DNA of 45,891 nucleotides, taken from positions 1-45,891 of IMG/VR virus record IMGVR_UViG_3300009604_000016. One strand, given 5' to 3'. The notes beneath the pieces are model-generated. The model was given only the letters and a program-made list of their open reading frames with translations, was not told where the DNA came from and did not search any database. Positions 32,001 through 40,293 of this stretch are shown piece after piece. Position 1 is the stretch's first letter. Each line of letters starts with the position of its first letter. The DNA comes from a virus. The translations under genes were made by a program, and so were the position numbers.

Positions 32001-35000
32001 ATTCACTCAAATACTGAAACGTACTGAACGGAACACGTATATTTACAAAACCTACTTTTTCTTTTGCATAGTTATAGGGAACATCATATTTATAAACTTG
32101 TGTCATATCATAAGAAAGCTGCTTCTCGCCTAGGCGCTCAGGAAACATAAGATAATATGCTTTCTTAACTCGTGGAACTTTTGCAGATGCTATCCTTGTG
32201 GTTCTTAAATATTTCTGAAACTGCCTCAAGTCTTTCCATGTGGCATCTGATATCTTTTTACTAATTCCGCTACCTTCAAGACTGTACATGGCATACATTT
32301 CTTCTATCCTTGTAGGATACTCAGGTGGCATAGCTTTTAAGTCTTCAACAAGCATATCCATTATACGGGGTATATCTTCAGGTATCTTATCTTTTGGAAT
32401 GTCTTCCATCTTCTTACCCTTAAAGACATTGTCAAAGAAACGCTCCAGAACAATCTTGGATTCTGTTTCCTTTTGTGACCTAGTAACCGCATCCCCAATT
32501 TCCACTTTTTCAGGAATCAATGCTTCTGCATCTTTTTTCATTGTATCAACAAGTGGCTTATCTCTGCGGACTACATTCCACATTTTAGCAAAACCCTGTA
32601 TAAAATCCTTTTTAATACGTTCAGGGACTTCCCTGGTCTCAAACGGAAAACGATTTAAACTTGTTTTATTATAGAACTTGCTCCAATTATCAAGGGCTCC
32701 CTTATAGTATTCCACCATCTCCTTGTTGGGATTCTCTCTGGCTTCCTGTTCGCTTAACCAATCAGTTATAATCTTTTTAGACTTTTGACTTGAGAACGGT
32801 TGTGGATATAAGGTGCTTGTCATATAGGTATGATAGTAATCAAGAGCTAGGTCTGTTTCTATACCTAATTCTTTTGCTCTATCATTAATGGCACGTCTTA
32901 CCTTTTTCATTGACCTTTCAACATCATCAAGAGCATATTTTGCAGGTAAAAACTTATTCTTATTCCCTTGCCTGGCATTACGCCAGTTTGTTTTAGTAAG
33001 TACCGCCTCTTCAGCTAATAGACCTAAGAAATCGTAAGCATCTTTTTCTGATCTACCAGCTTTAACAATAGCATTAAACAGTTTTTCTCCACGTTTGGAT
33101 ACAACTATGGCACTATAAACGTCCATTGCATCATTCAGAATGAGTTTAGATTCCTTTAATGGCTCCATAGGGCTAACAACTTTATCTGCCCACGCAGAAT
33201 CGAATACTTTCTGCCAACGTGGATCAAGGTTAGGGTTATTCGCCAATCCCATTGATTTTAAACCTTCAATATTTATATCGTTTAAATCAGTATGATTTGA
33301 AAACTCCCTATCTATTCTCTTTTGTAATTCAACCACATCTGTTTCAAGATATGTAGGGCGAACCATAAACTTCTTTCTTACAAGGAAATCCCTTACACTC
33401 TTGTCCCCTTTCCAAGTATCATTAAGTGTATTAACAAGTTTTCTCCACTCTTTATTACCCTTTGCATACTTAAGATTAATAGCATTAGCAGACATTCTAT
33501 CTGAAAGCCACAACAAGGAGTTCATTCTATCTTCGGTAGAAGTGGCGCCCTCCATAGCTTTTTGAACTTCTTCTATATTCCACTGTCTATTTGTTTTATA
33601 GTTAAAGCCGAATAACTTGTTATTGACTTCATATAAGTTGCCATAATCTGTGTCAACTATATCTTTATATTTAAAATCAATGACCTTTCCCTTATTGTCC
33701 CTGGCTACAATCTTATTAAAAGCGCTTTTCAATAGGACTTCTCTCATATCTAAAGGAATCATCATTTCCCAATAATTAGAACTATCTGCCGTTCTACTTG
33801 ATGCTTCTACAGAAAGCCTTCTATAGCCTCTAACTTCATCAAGTTTCTTTTCAGAAGTCTCAAGGGTAACTGTACCATACTTCTTACCCTTTTTCATTAA
33901 GTCTAATTGTACTTTACCGCCTCTATTTTTAATAATATCAGCAGTCATATAATTCAGCATAGTTTTAGCATTGACCACTGTCCCCATACCTCGCTTTCCA
34001 CTATACGATGATATACCGGCTTTTCTTAAAGACGATGGAAGATACTGACTTACTTTACTATTAATAAGGGCTGGTGTCTCTCCCGTACCGAATAAACCGT
34101 CCAACTCTTTTGATTTATTAGCATATGTAGCATCCTTGCCGTCTATTTTCATAGACTGCTCATTCTCATTTTTACGTATCTGGTAACGAAATGCTTTAGG
34201 AAGACCTTGATACATAAATACTTTATCGCCATCAACGTCCATACCGTCTAAATAGAAATGGTCTTTGGGATTCAAATATGTACCGTGGTCTGGCTTTTTG
34301 CTGGAGTTTTCTACAAATCCGTCAAATCTGAGCATTCTTGTACCGCTTACTGCAGATGATGGGACTCTCATTACAGCAATATCAAGCATCTCTTCTAGGG
34401 ACATAGCAGTAGTATAATCTTTGCTTTTCATTGCTGTTTGATAGACATCCCATAATTCACCCAATGTTTGTTCGGTCTCAGTCTCTCCCCATCTGGCTTT
34501 AAATTTATCACGCATGGAATGACCAAGCTTGAATGTACCCTCACCTATTTGTCCATGTTTTAATGTTGTTATGGGATCAACACCAGCTCCCCATGAAGAT
34601 GCAGAATATTTCCATTTTGGATACATATATTTAATTTTACGATACCTTAATACCATTGCCTGATAAAGTTCAGGTTCCCACATAGTTGATACAGGATCAA
34701 AATCACTGTATTTAGCTATTCTCTGTAGTCTTGTAGTATAGTCAGCTATGTCTATTAAACTATTTTCTTCACCAAAGGAATCTATATATTCATTATACTT
34801 TGTTTCCTTGGTCATATGCATAAGTAGTTGTTTAAAAAGCGGATGGTATGGATTATTTACAATAGAAACAAACTCAGCATCACCTATATCTTTGATATGG
34901 AAATTGTCAGGGATAGTAGACTTAGGATTCTTGGTTAAAGCTTTTACAACTTGATTAGCTTCCTTTACTCCATCAATAGCGGGAGCAAACACTTCATTCA

Positions 35001-38000
35001 TTAGAGACTCATATCCTTCTTTTGATACTTGTAACTCATTTAAAAGTACATGAAACTGCTTTTTAACAGTTTGTGATTCGTATGCGTGTTCATCTTCCCT
35101 GACACCATAATCAATACGTAAATCTTTAATATTGATTTTAACGGGCTTTAAATCTTTGGTCTTTACTTTATTGCCCTTTTTATCTTTAAACCTATATTCA
35201 GCATTACCCTTTTTATCTTTGCCTGCTTCACCCCAGTATATTTCAGTATTATCAGGCAATACCTTTGTTGAGCTTATTGCTGCTATACCTACATTAGTTT
35301 GACCAGTCGCCTTATCGTATTCAGCATGGGATGGATGTAGACCACCCTTAATAGCAAATAGCTTACCATCTACCCAAGCCCATACAGTTGGTTTAATTCT
35401 TGATGTGCTTTCAGGGAAACCTTCAGTCTTAACTATACGTGAAAAGAGTTTCTCAGGCAATGTTATCCAACCATCTATCATACTCTCATAGGGTTGCCCC
35501 TTGTCCCTAGTTTTACCATCTGTTGTGGTATAGAATTTTGGATGCAAAGTTCCTACGGTATTAGTTTTGTGATTTCCTTTAGGAACGTCATCTACAATAA
35601 CAAAACCGATAGTACCATCTGGTGCAATATCTAAGAAATCTTCTCCCCTTAACGGGATACCCTTACTTGCCTGTAGTGTTTCACGCTTTACTCTATCTGG
35701 AGCATTTTTAAATTGTGCATGAGGCTCATAAAGAAAGTTAGACATTACTGTCTTGCGATACATATCCCATGCTTTTGTACGCATCTCACTATTAACATTT
35801 TTCCAGTTCCCAAAATGGGATTTCATCCATATATCGAAATCCTGTGTTATATATTTTCTTGCCTGTGGGTCTACTTTCTGAAGTTCTTTAACTACTTCAT
35901 CCCACTTCTCGGAGTTTACAATGCGCTCTCCCTTATTCTCTGGATTTACTATAGTAGCTTCAGGGTGATATGGATATACACGTTCTGTACCCTTGTCTTT
36001 ATTGGGGATTTTAGCATAACGATTTCTTTCATCAAGATTGACTGCAAGATTCCACCAATCAGATGGCTTCATTACATTTACATAAGAATCTGAATCTTTA
36101 TCATATCTGGTATCATATAGATCAAAAATGCGATCACCGTATTTGGTAGACTTTATTTCATTAACACGGATATTGGGTGGGAATACATTGAATCCATCGG
36201 AAATCTCTTCTTCCTTAAAATGCAGTTCATCTGATGCTGGAGGTCTATTATCCGCTACTCGCTTTCCCATAGGGTCATGAGTAGTTCTGTAATCAAGTTT
36301 ATTCCCTAAGCGGTCAAAGTGTATATAGGGTTGCAGTTCTTCAACTTGCATACGATTAAATACTGAACGTATACCTTGCTTTGCTTTAGGAGATACTACA
36401 TAACCGGGATAAGTTGATTGTATATCTTCTATAAAACTTTCAAAAGTAAGGGTCTCTTTTTTTGCTTTATTATAGACATCTACTATATTGCTTAATACCT
36501 CTATACTTGTTTCTTTCTTACCAATATGTTGTTCAACCTCCGTAAGAAGGTCCTTGATTTGATGAGGAACATCTACTTCTAGTTGTTCATCTATAGGTCT
36601 GTCCATATTGGCAATATCACGGACTTCTTTAGTACCTCTTGCCATATCACCATCACCACGTATAATATCAAATATTAAATCTATATCGCCTTCTTTTATA
36701 CGGGCTATTTCTTTTTCACTCAGTTGATTATATACAACATCAGCTTCATTAGATATACGTAAACCTTCATTCCTGGTCTTATCCGTAACTTCAGCTACAA
36801 TTTCACCTTCTCTCATACTTTGAGTAAATGTATCTACATCATCCATTGCCCTAATCTTAGCCAATGTTTCATCTTCTTCTGTAAGCTCTTCATTGCGTTC
36901 ATTCTTCAATTCTTTACGTCTTTTTTCCAGACTTCTTTCTTTAAGAACCTCAGTAACCCTAGCTTTAGCAACCACAGATGCATAAGTAGGATCATCTTTT
37001 TTAAGATCGGGGAATAGTTCCATTTGCGGATTATATGTTTCAAAGCGTTCACCGATATGTTTATTAAAGTAATTTTTTACATATATCTGTGATTCCTCAG
37101 GGAGTATAGCAAATTCATCCACACTGGTCATTTCACGTTCCCTACCCACAAACTCACCGTCTTTACGGTAAAATTCACCCATATGTTTCTTAGCGGCTTT
37201 AATCTTCGCATTGGGATGAGAGTAGCCAAAGAATCCGCCTAAAAGGTATTCGTATATTTGAACAGACGTAGGTGCGCCCTGAGCAGTTGCCATACCACCT
37301 TGGAATGCACCACCAGCAACTCCTTGTGCTACCTTTTGCCATATCCATTCTTCAGCACCTTTACGGACATTAGGGTTTGGATGACCTACCATTTTACCAA
37401 GATTCATGAAGTTGCCTATGGTACCGAAAACACCACCGGCTATGGCACCATGAACATAGGAGTTCATTACTTCATCCTTACCGCCCCATATTCCGCTAAC
37501 AGCTGTTGCAGCACCAAGATGCTGTGCGCTCATTAGTACATCTGCAGTTTTACTGCCAGCTAAGACATACTTATCAACACTGACACCGGCTTTTGCAAGA
37601 CCTTTATAGAGTTGCTTATTTAAAGCATCTCCAACAAGAAACGGAACTGATTTTACACCTTGAGTAGCCTTGGATGTAGTAGCCATAAAGGAACTTGCAG
37701 TTTGCAGAGCTTTACCAACTTTAGTTGCCTGACCAACGGCTAATGCGCCTCTAGCAGCTCCAAATGCACCACCACTTAAAATAGTACCGGCAAGAGCAGG
37801 GGCAAAACCCAATAAGTGTCCCATACTGTGAACTATTTGACCAGATTCACTTGTGGGATCATCAGCCCATCCAAGCGTAGTGAAACCTTCACTAAAGCCT
37901 GAAACAAACTGATTTAATAAGTTATCTTGTTTTTGTTCTTCAACGCCTATATTGCGCTGAAAAGGAATGTCAAATTCCTTTGATGCTTTCTCTATTTCAT

Positions 38001-38076
38001 CTACAAAATCGTCATCAAAATAATACGGATTCTGATTATATACAGAAACATATCTCTGGACTTCATAAGGATTCAT
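29077..38076 (-). CDS. giant 2999-residue virion-type protein with RNA-polymerase-like DxDGD motif
   Basis: The largest gene (9 kb). Residues about 80-290 are Gly/Ala-rich and hydrophobic, as in podovirus ejection proteins that cross membranes. Residues about 300-1000 are charged and mixed. LDGMDVDGDKVFMYQG holds DxDGD at 1280-1284. It is preceded by R1237-V-P and TRMLR (1246-1250) and followed by GMGTVVNAK (from 1363) and VEASSRTADSS (1423-1433). This order resembles the second double-psi barrel of two-barrel RNA polymerases (QDE-1, YonO, crAss-like virion RNAP). The rest is long charged helical sequence; a hydrophobic stretch near 2840-2862 and an RKKKEEEQ tail close it. It is probably packaged and ejected with DNA. 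RNAP activity is inference from motif order only. Confidence 0.75.
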   Translation of the reverse strand: MNPYEVQRYVSVYNQNPYYFDDDFVDEIEKASKEFDIPFQRNIGVEEQKQDNLLNQFVSGFSEGFTTLGWADDPTSESGQIVHSMGHLLGFAPALAGTILSGGAFGAARGALAVGQATKVGKALQTASSFMATTSKATQGVKSVPFLVGDALNKQLYKGLAKAGVSVDKYVLAGSKTADVLMSAQHLGAATAVSGIWGGKDEVMNSYVHGAIAGGVFGTIGNFMNLGKMVGHPNPNVRKGAEEWIWQKVAQGVAGGAFQGGMATAQGAPTSVQIYEYLLGGFFGYSHPNAKIKAAKKHMGEFYRKDGEFVGREREMTSVDEFAILPEESQIYVKNYFNKHIGERFETYNPQMELFPDLKKDDPTYASVVAKARVTEVLKERSLEKRRKELKNERNEELTEEDETLAKIRAMDDVDTFTQSMREGEIVAEVTDKTRNEGLRISNEADVVYNQLSEKEIARIKEGDIDLIFDIIRGDGDMARGTKEVRDIANMDRPIDEQLEVDVPHQIKDLLTEVEQHIGKKETSIEVLSNIVDVYNKAKKETLTFESFIEDIQSTYPGYVVSPKAKQGIRSVFNRMQVEELQPYIHFDRLGNKLDYRTTHDPMGKRVADNRPPASDELHFKEEEISDGFNVFPPNIRVNEIKSTKYGDRIFDLYDTRYDKDSDSYVNVMKPSDWWNLAVNLDERNRYAKIPNKDKGTERVYPYHPEATIVNPENKGERIVNSEKWDEVVKELQKVDPQARKYITQDFDIWMKSHFGNWKNVNSEMRTKAWDMYRKTVMSNFLYEPHAQFKNAPDRVKRETLQASKGIPLRGEDFLDIAPDGTIGFVIVDDVPKGNHKTNTVGTLHPKFYTTTDGKTRDKGQPYESMIDGWITLPEKLFSRIVKTEGFPESTSRIKPTVWAWVDGKLFAIKGGLHPSHAEYDKATGQTNVGIAAISSTKVLPDNTEIYWGEAGKDKKGNAEYRFKDKKGNKVKTKDLKPVKINIKDLRIDYGVREDEHAYESQTVKKQFHVLLNELQVSKEGYESLMNEVFAPAIDGVKEANQVVKALTKNPKSTIPDNFHIKDIGDAEFVSIVNNPYHPLFKQLLMHMTKETKYNEYIDSFGEENSLIDIADYTTRLQRIAKYSDFDPVSTMWEPELYQAMVLRYRKIKYMYPKWKYSASSWGAGVDPITTLKHGQIGEGTFKLGHSMRDKFKARWGETETEQTLGELWDVYQTAMKSKDYTTAMSLEEMLDIAVMRVPSSAVSGTRMLRFDGFVENSSKKPDHGTYLNPKDHFYLDGMDVDGDKVFMYQGLPKAFRYQIRKNENEQSMKIDGKDATYANKSKELDGLFGTGETPALINSKVSQYLPSSLRKAGISSYSGKRGMGTVVNAKTMLNYMTADIIKNRGGKVQLDLMKKGKKYGTVTLETSEKKLDEVRGYRRLSVEASSRTADSSNYWEMMIPLDMREVLLKSAFNKIVARDNKGKVIDFKYKDIVDTDYGNLYEVNNKLFGFNYKTNRQWNIEEVQKAMEGATSTEDRMNSLLWLSDRMSANAINLKYAKGNKEWRKLVNTLNDTWKGDKSVRDFLVRKKFMVRPTYLETDVVELQKRIDREFSNHTDLNDINIEGLKSMGLANNPNLDPRWQKVFDSAWADKVVSPMEPLKESKLILNDAMDVYSAIVVSKRGEKLFNAIVKAGRSEKDAYDFLGLLAEEAVLTKTNWRNARQGNKNKFLPAKYALDDVERSMKKVRRAINDRAKELGIETDLALDYYHTYMTSTLYPQPFSSQKSKKIITDWLSEQEARENPNKEMVEYYKGALDNWSKFYNKTSLNRFPFETREVPERIKKDFIQGFAKMWNVVRRDKPLVDTMKKDAEALIPEKVEIGDAVTRSQKETESKIVLERFFDNVFKGKKMEDIPKDKIPEDIPRIMDMLVEDLKAMPPEYPTRIEEMYAMYSLEGSGISKKISDATWKDLRQFQKYLRTTRIASAKVPRVKKAYYLMFPERLGEKQLSYDMTQVYKYDVPYNYAKEKVGFVNIRVPFSTFQYLSESFNQIYQFENAYKEAEQEEIQRAYPWRDQILGLDNGTTEFAQLHRAATSRKLSEGKEVSGAPESKTKRQEYYKKLWEEYKPIYNELKNKTYRITEGGKSKEKSGEEVMQWIVDKHEKTFDRIYKKWVTSGIDWSIIDDAKKRDYDGIKDHLVRFNAYGRMDVDRIQRMVLDAAAFGKKKQFESLVNQTSLSVDLLNRMQYEIILEEQVAKKKLKPDSMDAKRYRESLRAQKDPKGDDQASAYKSIGKVQNYWPQMMHMATRKSRREVREFVNEQIGLLRSEAGKYADDILNVSKLDLSKGDYKIKKKWMTSKSTDDNVEFLLKGEISKDEFIERFVAKQEVDFENFLGGRVSEDGGASKTATEWLLANKTDSRIFENIGFNERPGTGKARGENPMPGFSLDFDVVDAYSSQWVSSFHKNLTALVSHKAIDRFKRKNKILKEDDMKDWENFMKMYARDVMGYASVFSSDLIGLNKDQIKRYRTRVKDFEKKPDNLITPEDMKDHKELKEILRRDDRLKKVKKTAYYKLSDENIAKKLEWVAFKLGGKANPKLPFVEDLPKGEQARKLALMNVAKKIGAFEAKWSLISLLSHPKTAMGNMLGGSVNTISRNGIRHFANTKDKPFLYNIFKGGKLRDGTKITPDNVNVWLNRFAEESGALESFIVSEAQLERGFRGTKMKGFLKEFVDDLKKDYNMPDQSVYDLAKKHGLNKAMVDGGAWFMRKSERMLRRDAFLSHYLNNYEILSDVIPNLKFDNPYLLRMATEGVKATQFLYHASARPAFSRTSTGKMLTRFMPFAWNSIRFRRLAYQRANIYGFDMNTVPGKRFQRILMLDAFAFALANIFVSSIFDSALPPPMSYMQDTADWLFGDEKRRERAFFNQWPHPALAPLSTVTGPSLRFFLGPTKAIINNDWEPFLNYQLWTWAPFGRMARSINRIVDVPEMWLEETTGLPVHRLAQKMKKARKKKEEEQELKNAA

Positions 38077-38090
38077 GTTTATAAGCTATT

Positions 38091-39239
38091 TTAATAAGCA
38101 CCGCTATTATATGCAGAAATCAATCTATCTGGTATTTGTCCCGTTTCTCTAATATATGATCTTTCTTCAGCAGTTAGAGGAGAGCCAGATTCTTTTTGTG
38201 AAATCTCCCTTAATTTACGTTTTAGCATATCTCTTCTTCCACGTTCTGCACGAGGAGCGTCTTTAAAAGAGACACCTTCATATGAAGTTTCTTCACCTAC
38301 CTTACCAATAAGACCGCTACTTTTACCATTAGTTTTATTTATTTCACCACCTAATTTCTTTATGTAACTCTCTAATTCACTTGCTAAAGAACTTCTAATT
38401 TTTCCGTACTTACCGCTTTCTAATGCTAAACCACCAGTGGCAGATGCATATTTTTTACCAATCAATTCGTTATGTAATTTTTCAATTGATGATAAGACAT
38501 GAGTTCTTTTAGCATTATCTTTTGGTAATACAGACATTAATTCAACAGTCTTACCCCATAATGCTACTTTTGGTCTTAAATTCGTTAAAGCATCTTCTTC
38601 GTCAAACCCCCACCAATCTGATTCTTCTGGGTCAAATAATAGCGGATCAATAGGTGCTATTTTTGCTTCATTGATTTTTGCCAATTTAAGTTGCTCTGTT
38701 TGTAGCCCTATTGCTTGCTCTATGGCATTTTGAGCCTTTATATCCAACACTGCTTCTTGAGTAGATATAAGTCTAGTTCCATCTGGACTAAAGTTCGCAC
38801 CTCTAGCTACCAAGGTTGGATTTGGGATTCTTTTTTTAGAGTCATTTGGATCAACTATTGTCATAGATATCGGCTGCCCTTTTTCGTCTAGTACATCTAC
38901 ACCCCAATTTGCCATACTGTTCTGTTTTGCAGTGGTTATCATACTAGATAGAACAGCAGTTCGATGTTGAGCAGTGGACGAATCTCTACTTTTATCTCTC
39001 TCTATCCTTTTTTTCGCTATTTCATCTGCTCTTTCTCTTTCTTCAGCCCTATAGGTTAGGGTATCTGACCTGAATTTATCATCTCTTATTTTTTCAGCTT
39101 CTGCAAATTCAGTAGCTTGCTTTCTATAACTAGCAGTATCTGCCTGAGCTTGAGTTTCTAAGGCAAGTTTTTTATTTTCTATTATTGAAGATAAAAGATT
39201 TTGAGTTCCCGATGTGTATCCCGTCCAACGTGTAGCCAT
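38091..39239 (-). CDS. putative internal virion/ejection protein with coiled coil
   Basis: A 382-residue protein. Residues about 15-85 are a charged coiled coil (TEFAEAEKIRDDKF, ERADEIAKKRIERDKSRDSS). The middle is mixed, and the C-terminus is basic (RAERGRRDMLKRKLREI). It is immediately upstream of the giant gene. By place it resembles the smaller ejection proteins of podoviruses. No enzymatic motif is visible. Confidence 0.6.
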   Translation of the reverse strand: MATRWTGYTSGTQNLLSSIIENKKLALETQAQADTASYRKQATEFAEAEKIRDDKFRSDTLTYRAEERERADEIAKKRIERDKSRDSSTAQHRTAVLSSMITTAKQNSMANWGVDVLDEKGQPISMTIVDPNDSKKRIPNPTLVARGANFSPDGTRLISTQEAVLDIKAQNAIEQAIGLQTEQLKLAKINEAKIAPIDPLLFDPEESDWWGFDEEDALTNLRPKVALWGKTVELMSVLPKDNAKRTHVLSSIEKLHNELIGKKYASATGGLALESGKYGKIRSSLASELESYIKKLGGEINKTNGKSSGLIGKVGEETSYEGVSFKDAPRAERGRRDMLKRKLREISQKESGSPLTAEERSYIRETGQIPDRLISAYNSGAY

Positions 39240-39259
39240 AATTCTATCCTTTATAAATG

Positions 39260-40018
39260 TTAATTAACATTGGGAAGATTCCAAACATTTTGCCCAGATA
39301 AAACGGGATTATTCATACCGTAATTAGGCATTGACATACCAGCCATATCAAATAAACTATTACTAAAACTGTCTCCCCAAGCTGCAGTCGCATTAGCATT
39401 GCCTATTCTCAACCCTAACTGCCCGCTATTAGCATATTGATTAGCTAAATTTTGCTGACCAGTATTAAACAAATTTGTTTGAAGCATCCTAGCGTCTATA
39501 TCGCTCTGTAATCCACCAACTTGTCCATATCCAGCTATTCCTTGACCAAAAGCCGTATTTGCGAGACCTCCAAATTGAGAAGCATATCCTAGTCCAGTAT
39601 TCTGTACATCAACGAATCCTTTTCTCAATCCTTCACTTGCTTGCCTATTTGATGCCTGTCCTAATAATCCAGCCATACCTCCTTGTCCAATTCCTCTTGA
39701 CGCTAGAGCTTGATTAGTCTGTCTTGCCCCTTGCGCTCCTATATCCCCGAATTGTCTAGAGAGTTCTCCAAACTGCCTTTGATAATACTTAGACCCGGGA
39801 TCAAGCATTTGTCTGTAAGCCCCCATAAACTCACGCCCAGCCCCCATAGCAGTCCCTGAAGCCCCTCTTAAATCTTTTATAGACCCAGTAAGACCTGAAC
39901 TGGGATCGTAAGAGACATCCCCTACATCATAATCAAAATCGTGATATATGTCTTTCGGTTTATTTAAATATTTACTTAATAACCCAGCACCCATTAAACC
40001 TATTGTTATCGGATCCAT
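39260..40018 (-). CDS. Gly/Gln/Asn-rich internal virion protein
   Basis: A 252-residue protein beginning MDPITIGLMGAGLLSKYL, possibly a membrane-active helix. The rest is Gly-, Gln- and Ala-rich with repeats of the type GLANTAFGQGIAGYGQVGG. This composition recurs in podovirus ejection/tail-internal proteins. It sits between tail-hub and coiled-coil genes. Function inferred from context. Confidence 0.6.
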   Translation of the reverse strand: MDPITIGLMGAGLLSKYLNKPKDIYHDFDYDVGDVSYDPSSGLTGSIKDLRGASGTAMGAGREFMGAYRQMLDPGSKYYQRQFGELSRQFGDIGAQGARQTNQALASRGIGQGGMAGLLGQASNRQASEGLRKGFVDVQNTGLGYASQFGGLANTAFGQGIAGYGQVGGLQSDIDARMLQTNLFNTGQQNLANQYANSGQLGLRIGNANATAAWGDSFSNSLFDMAGMSMPNYGMNNPVLSGQNVWNLPNVN

Positions 40019-40032
40019 TTCATTACTCCTAT

Positions 40033-40293
40033 TTACTTATCCTTAAATGTTAATTCTGCAGATGCCCAACCGTCTTTTGTCCGCCCCTGCAGTTCATACT
40101 CTTTATCAGAATTTTGTACAACTCTAATATCACCTAGTTGTCCTTCATACCTATTGGTCTGATCGACTGTAATTTTTTTATTTACGGCATTAATAATATC
40201 ATTCAAATCATCATACAATTTTGAAAACATTCTGTTTAAAGTCGGAATATCCGTATCGTTTAATATAAATGGTTTCTTTTGTGATATATACAT
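40033..40293 (-). CDS. small tail-associated protein
   Basis: An 86-residue protein: an N-terminal helix (FSKLYDDLNDIINAVNKKI) followed by a beta segment YEGQLGDIRVVQNSDKEYEL and a GRTKDGW end. Similar short helix-plus-beta domains occur at trimer ends of tail proteins, so a trimeric tail-tip or needle-like part is plausible. Its start overlaps the stop of the large upstream gene by one base. Confidence 0.55.
   Translation of the reverse strand: MYISQKKPFILNDTDIPTLNRMFSKLYDDLNDIINAVNKKITVDQTNRYEGQLGDIRVVQNSDKEYELQGRTKDGWASAELTFKDK

Noticed and set aside
31462-37536. Several plus-strand frames of 60-146 codons opposite the giant gene
   Set aside because: Hydrophobic shadow frames of the highly charged giant protein, without ribosome sites or operon context.
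29077-38076. DarB-like helicase/methyltransferase or polyvalent antirestriction protein
   Set aside because: No Walker A, helicase or methyltransferase motifs were seen; the DxDGD context fits better, though the long helical parts remain unexplained.
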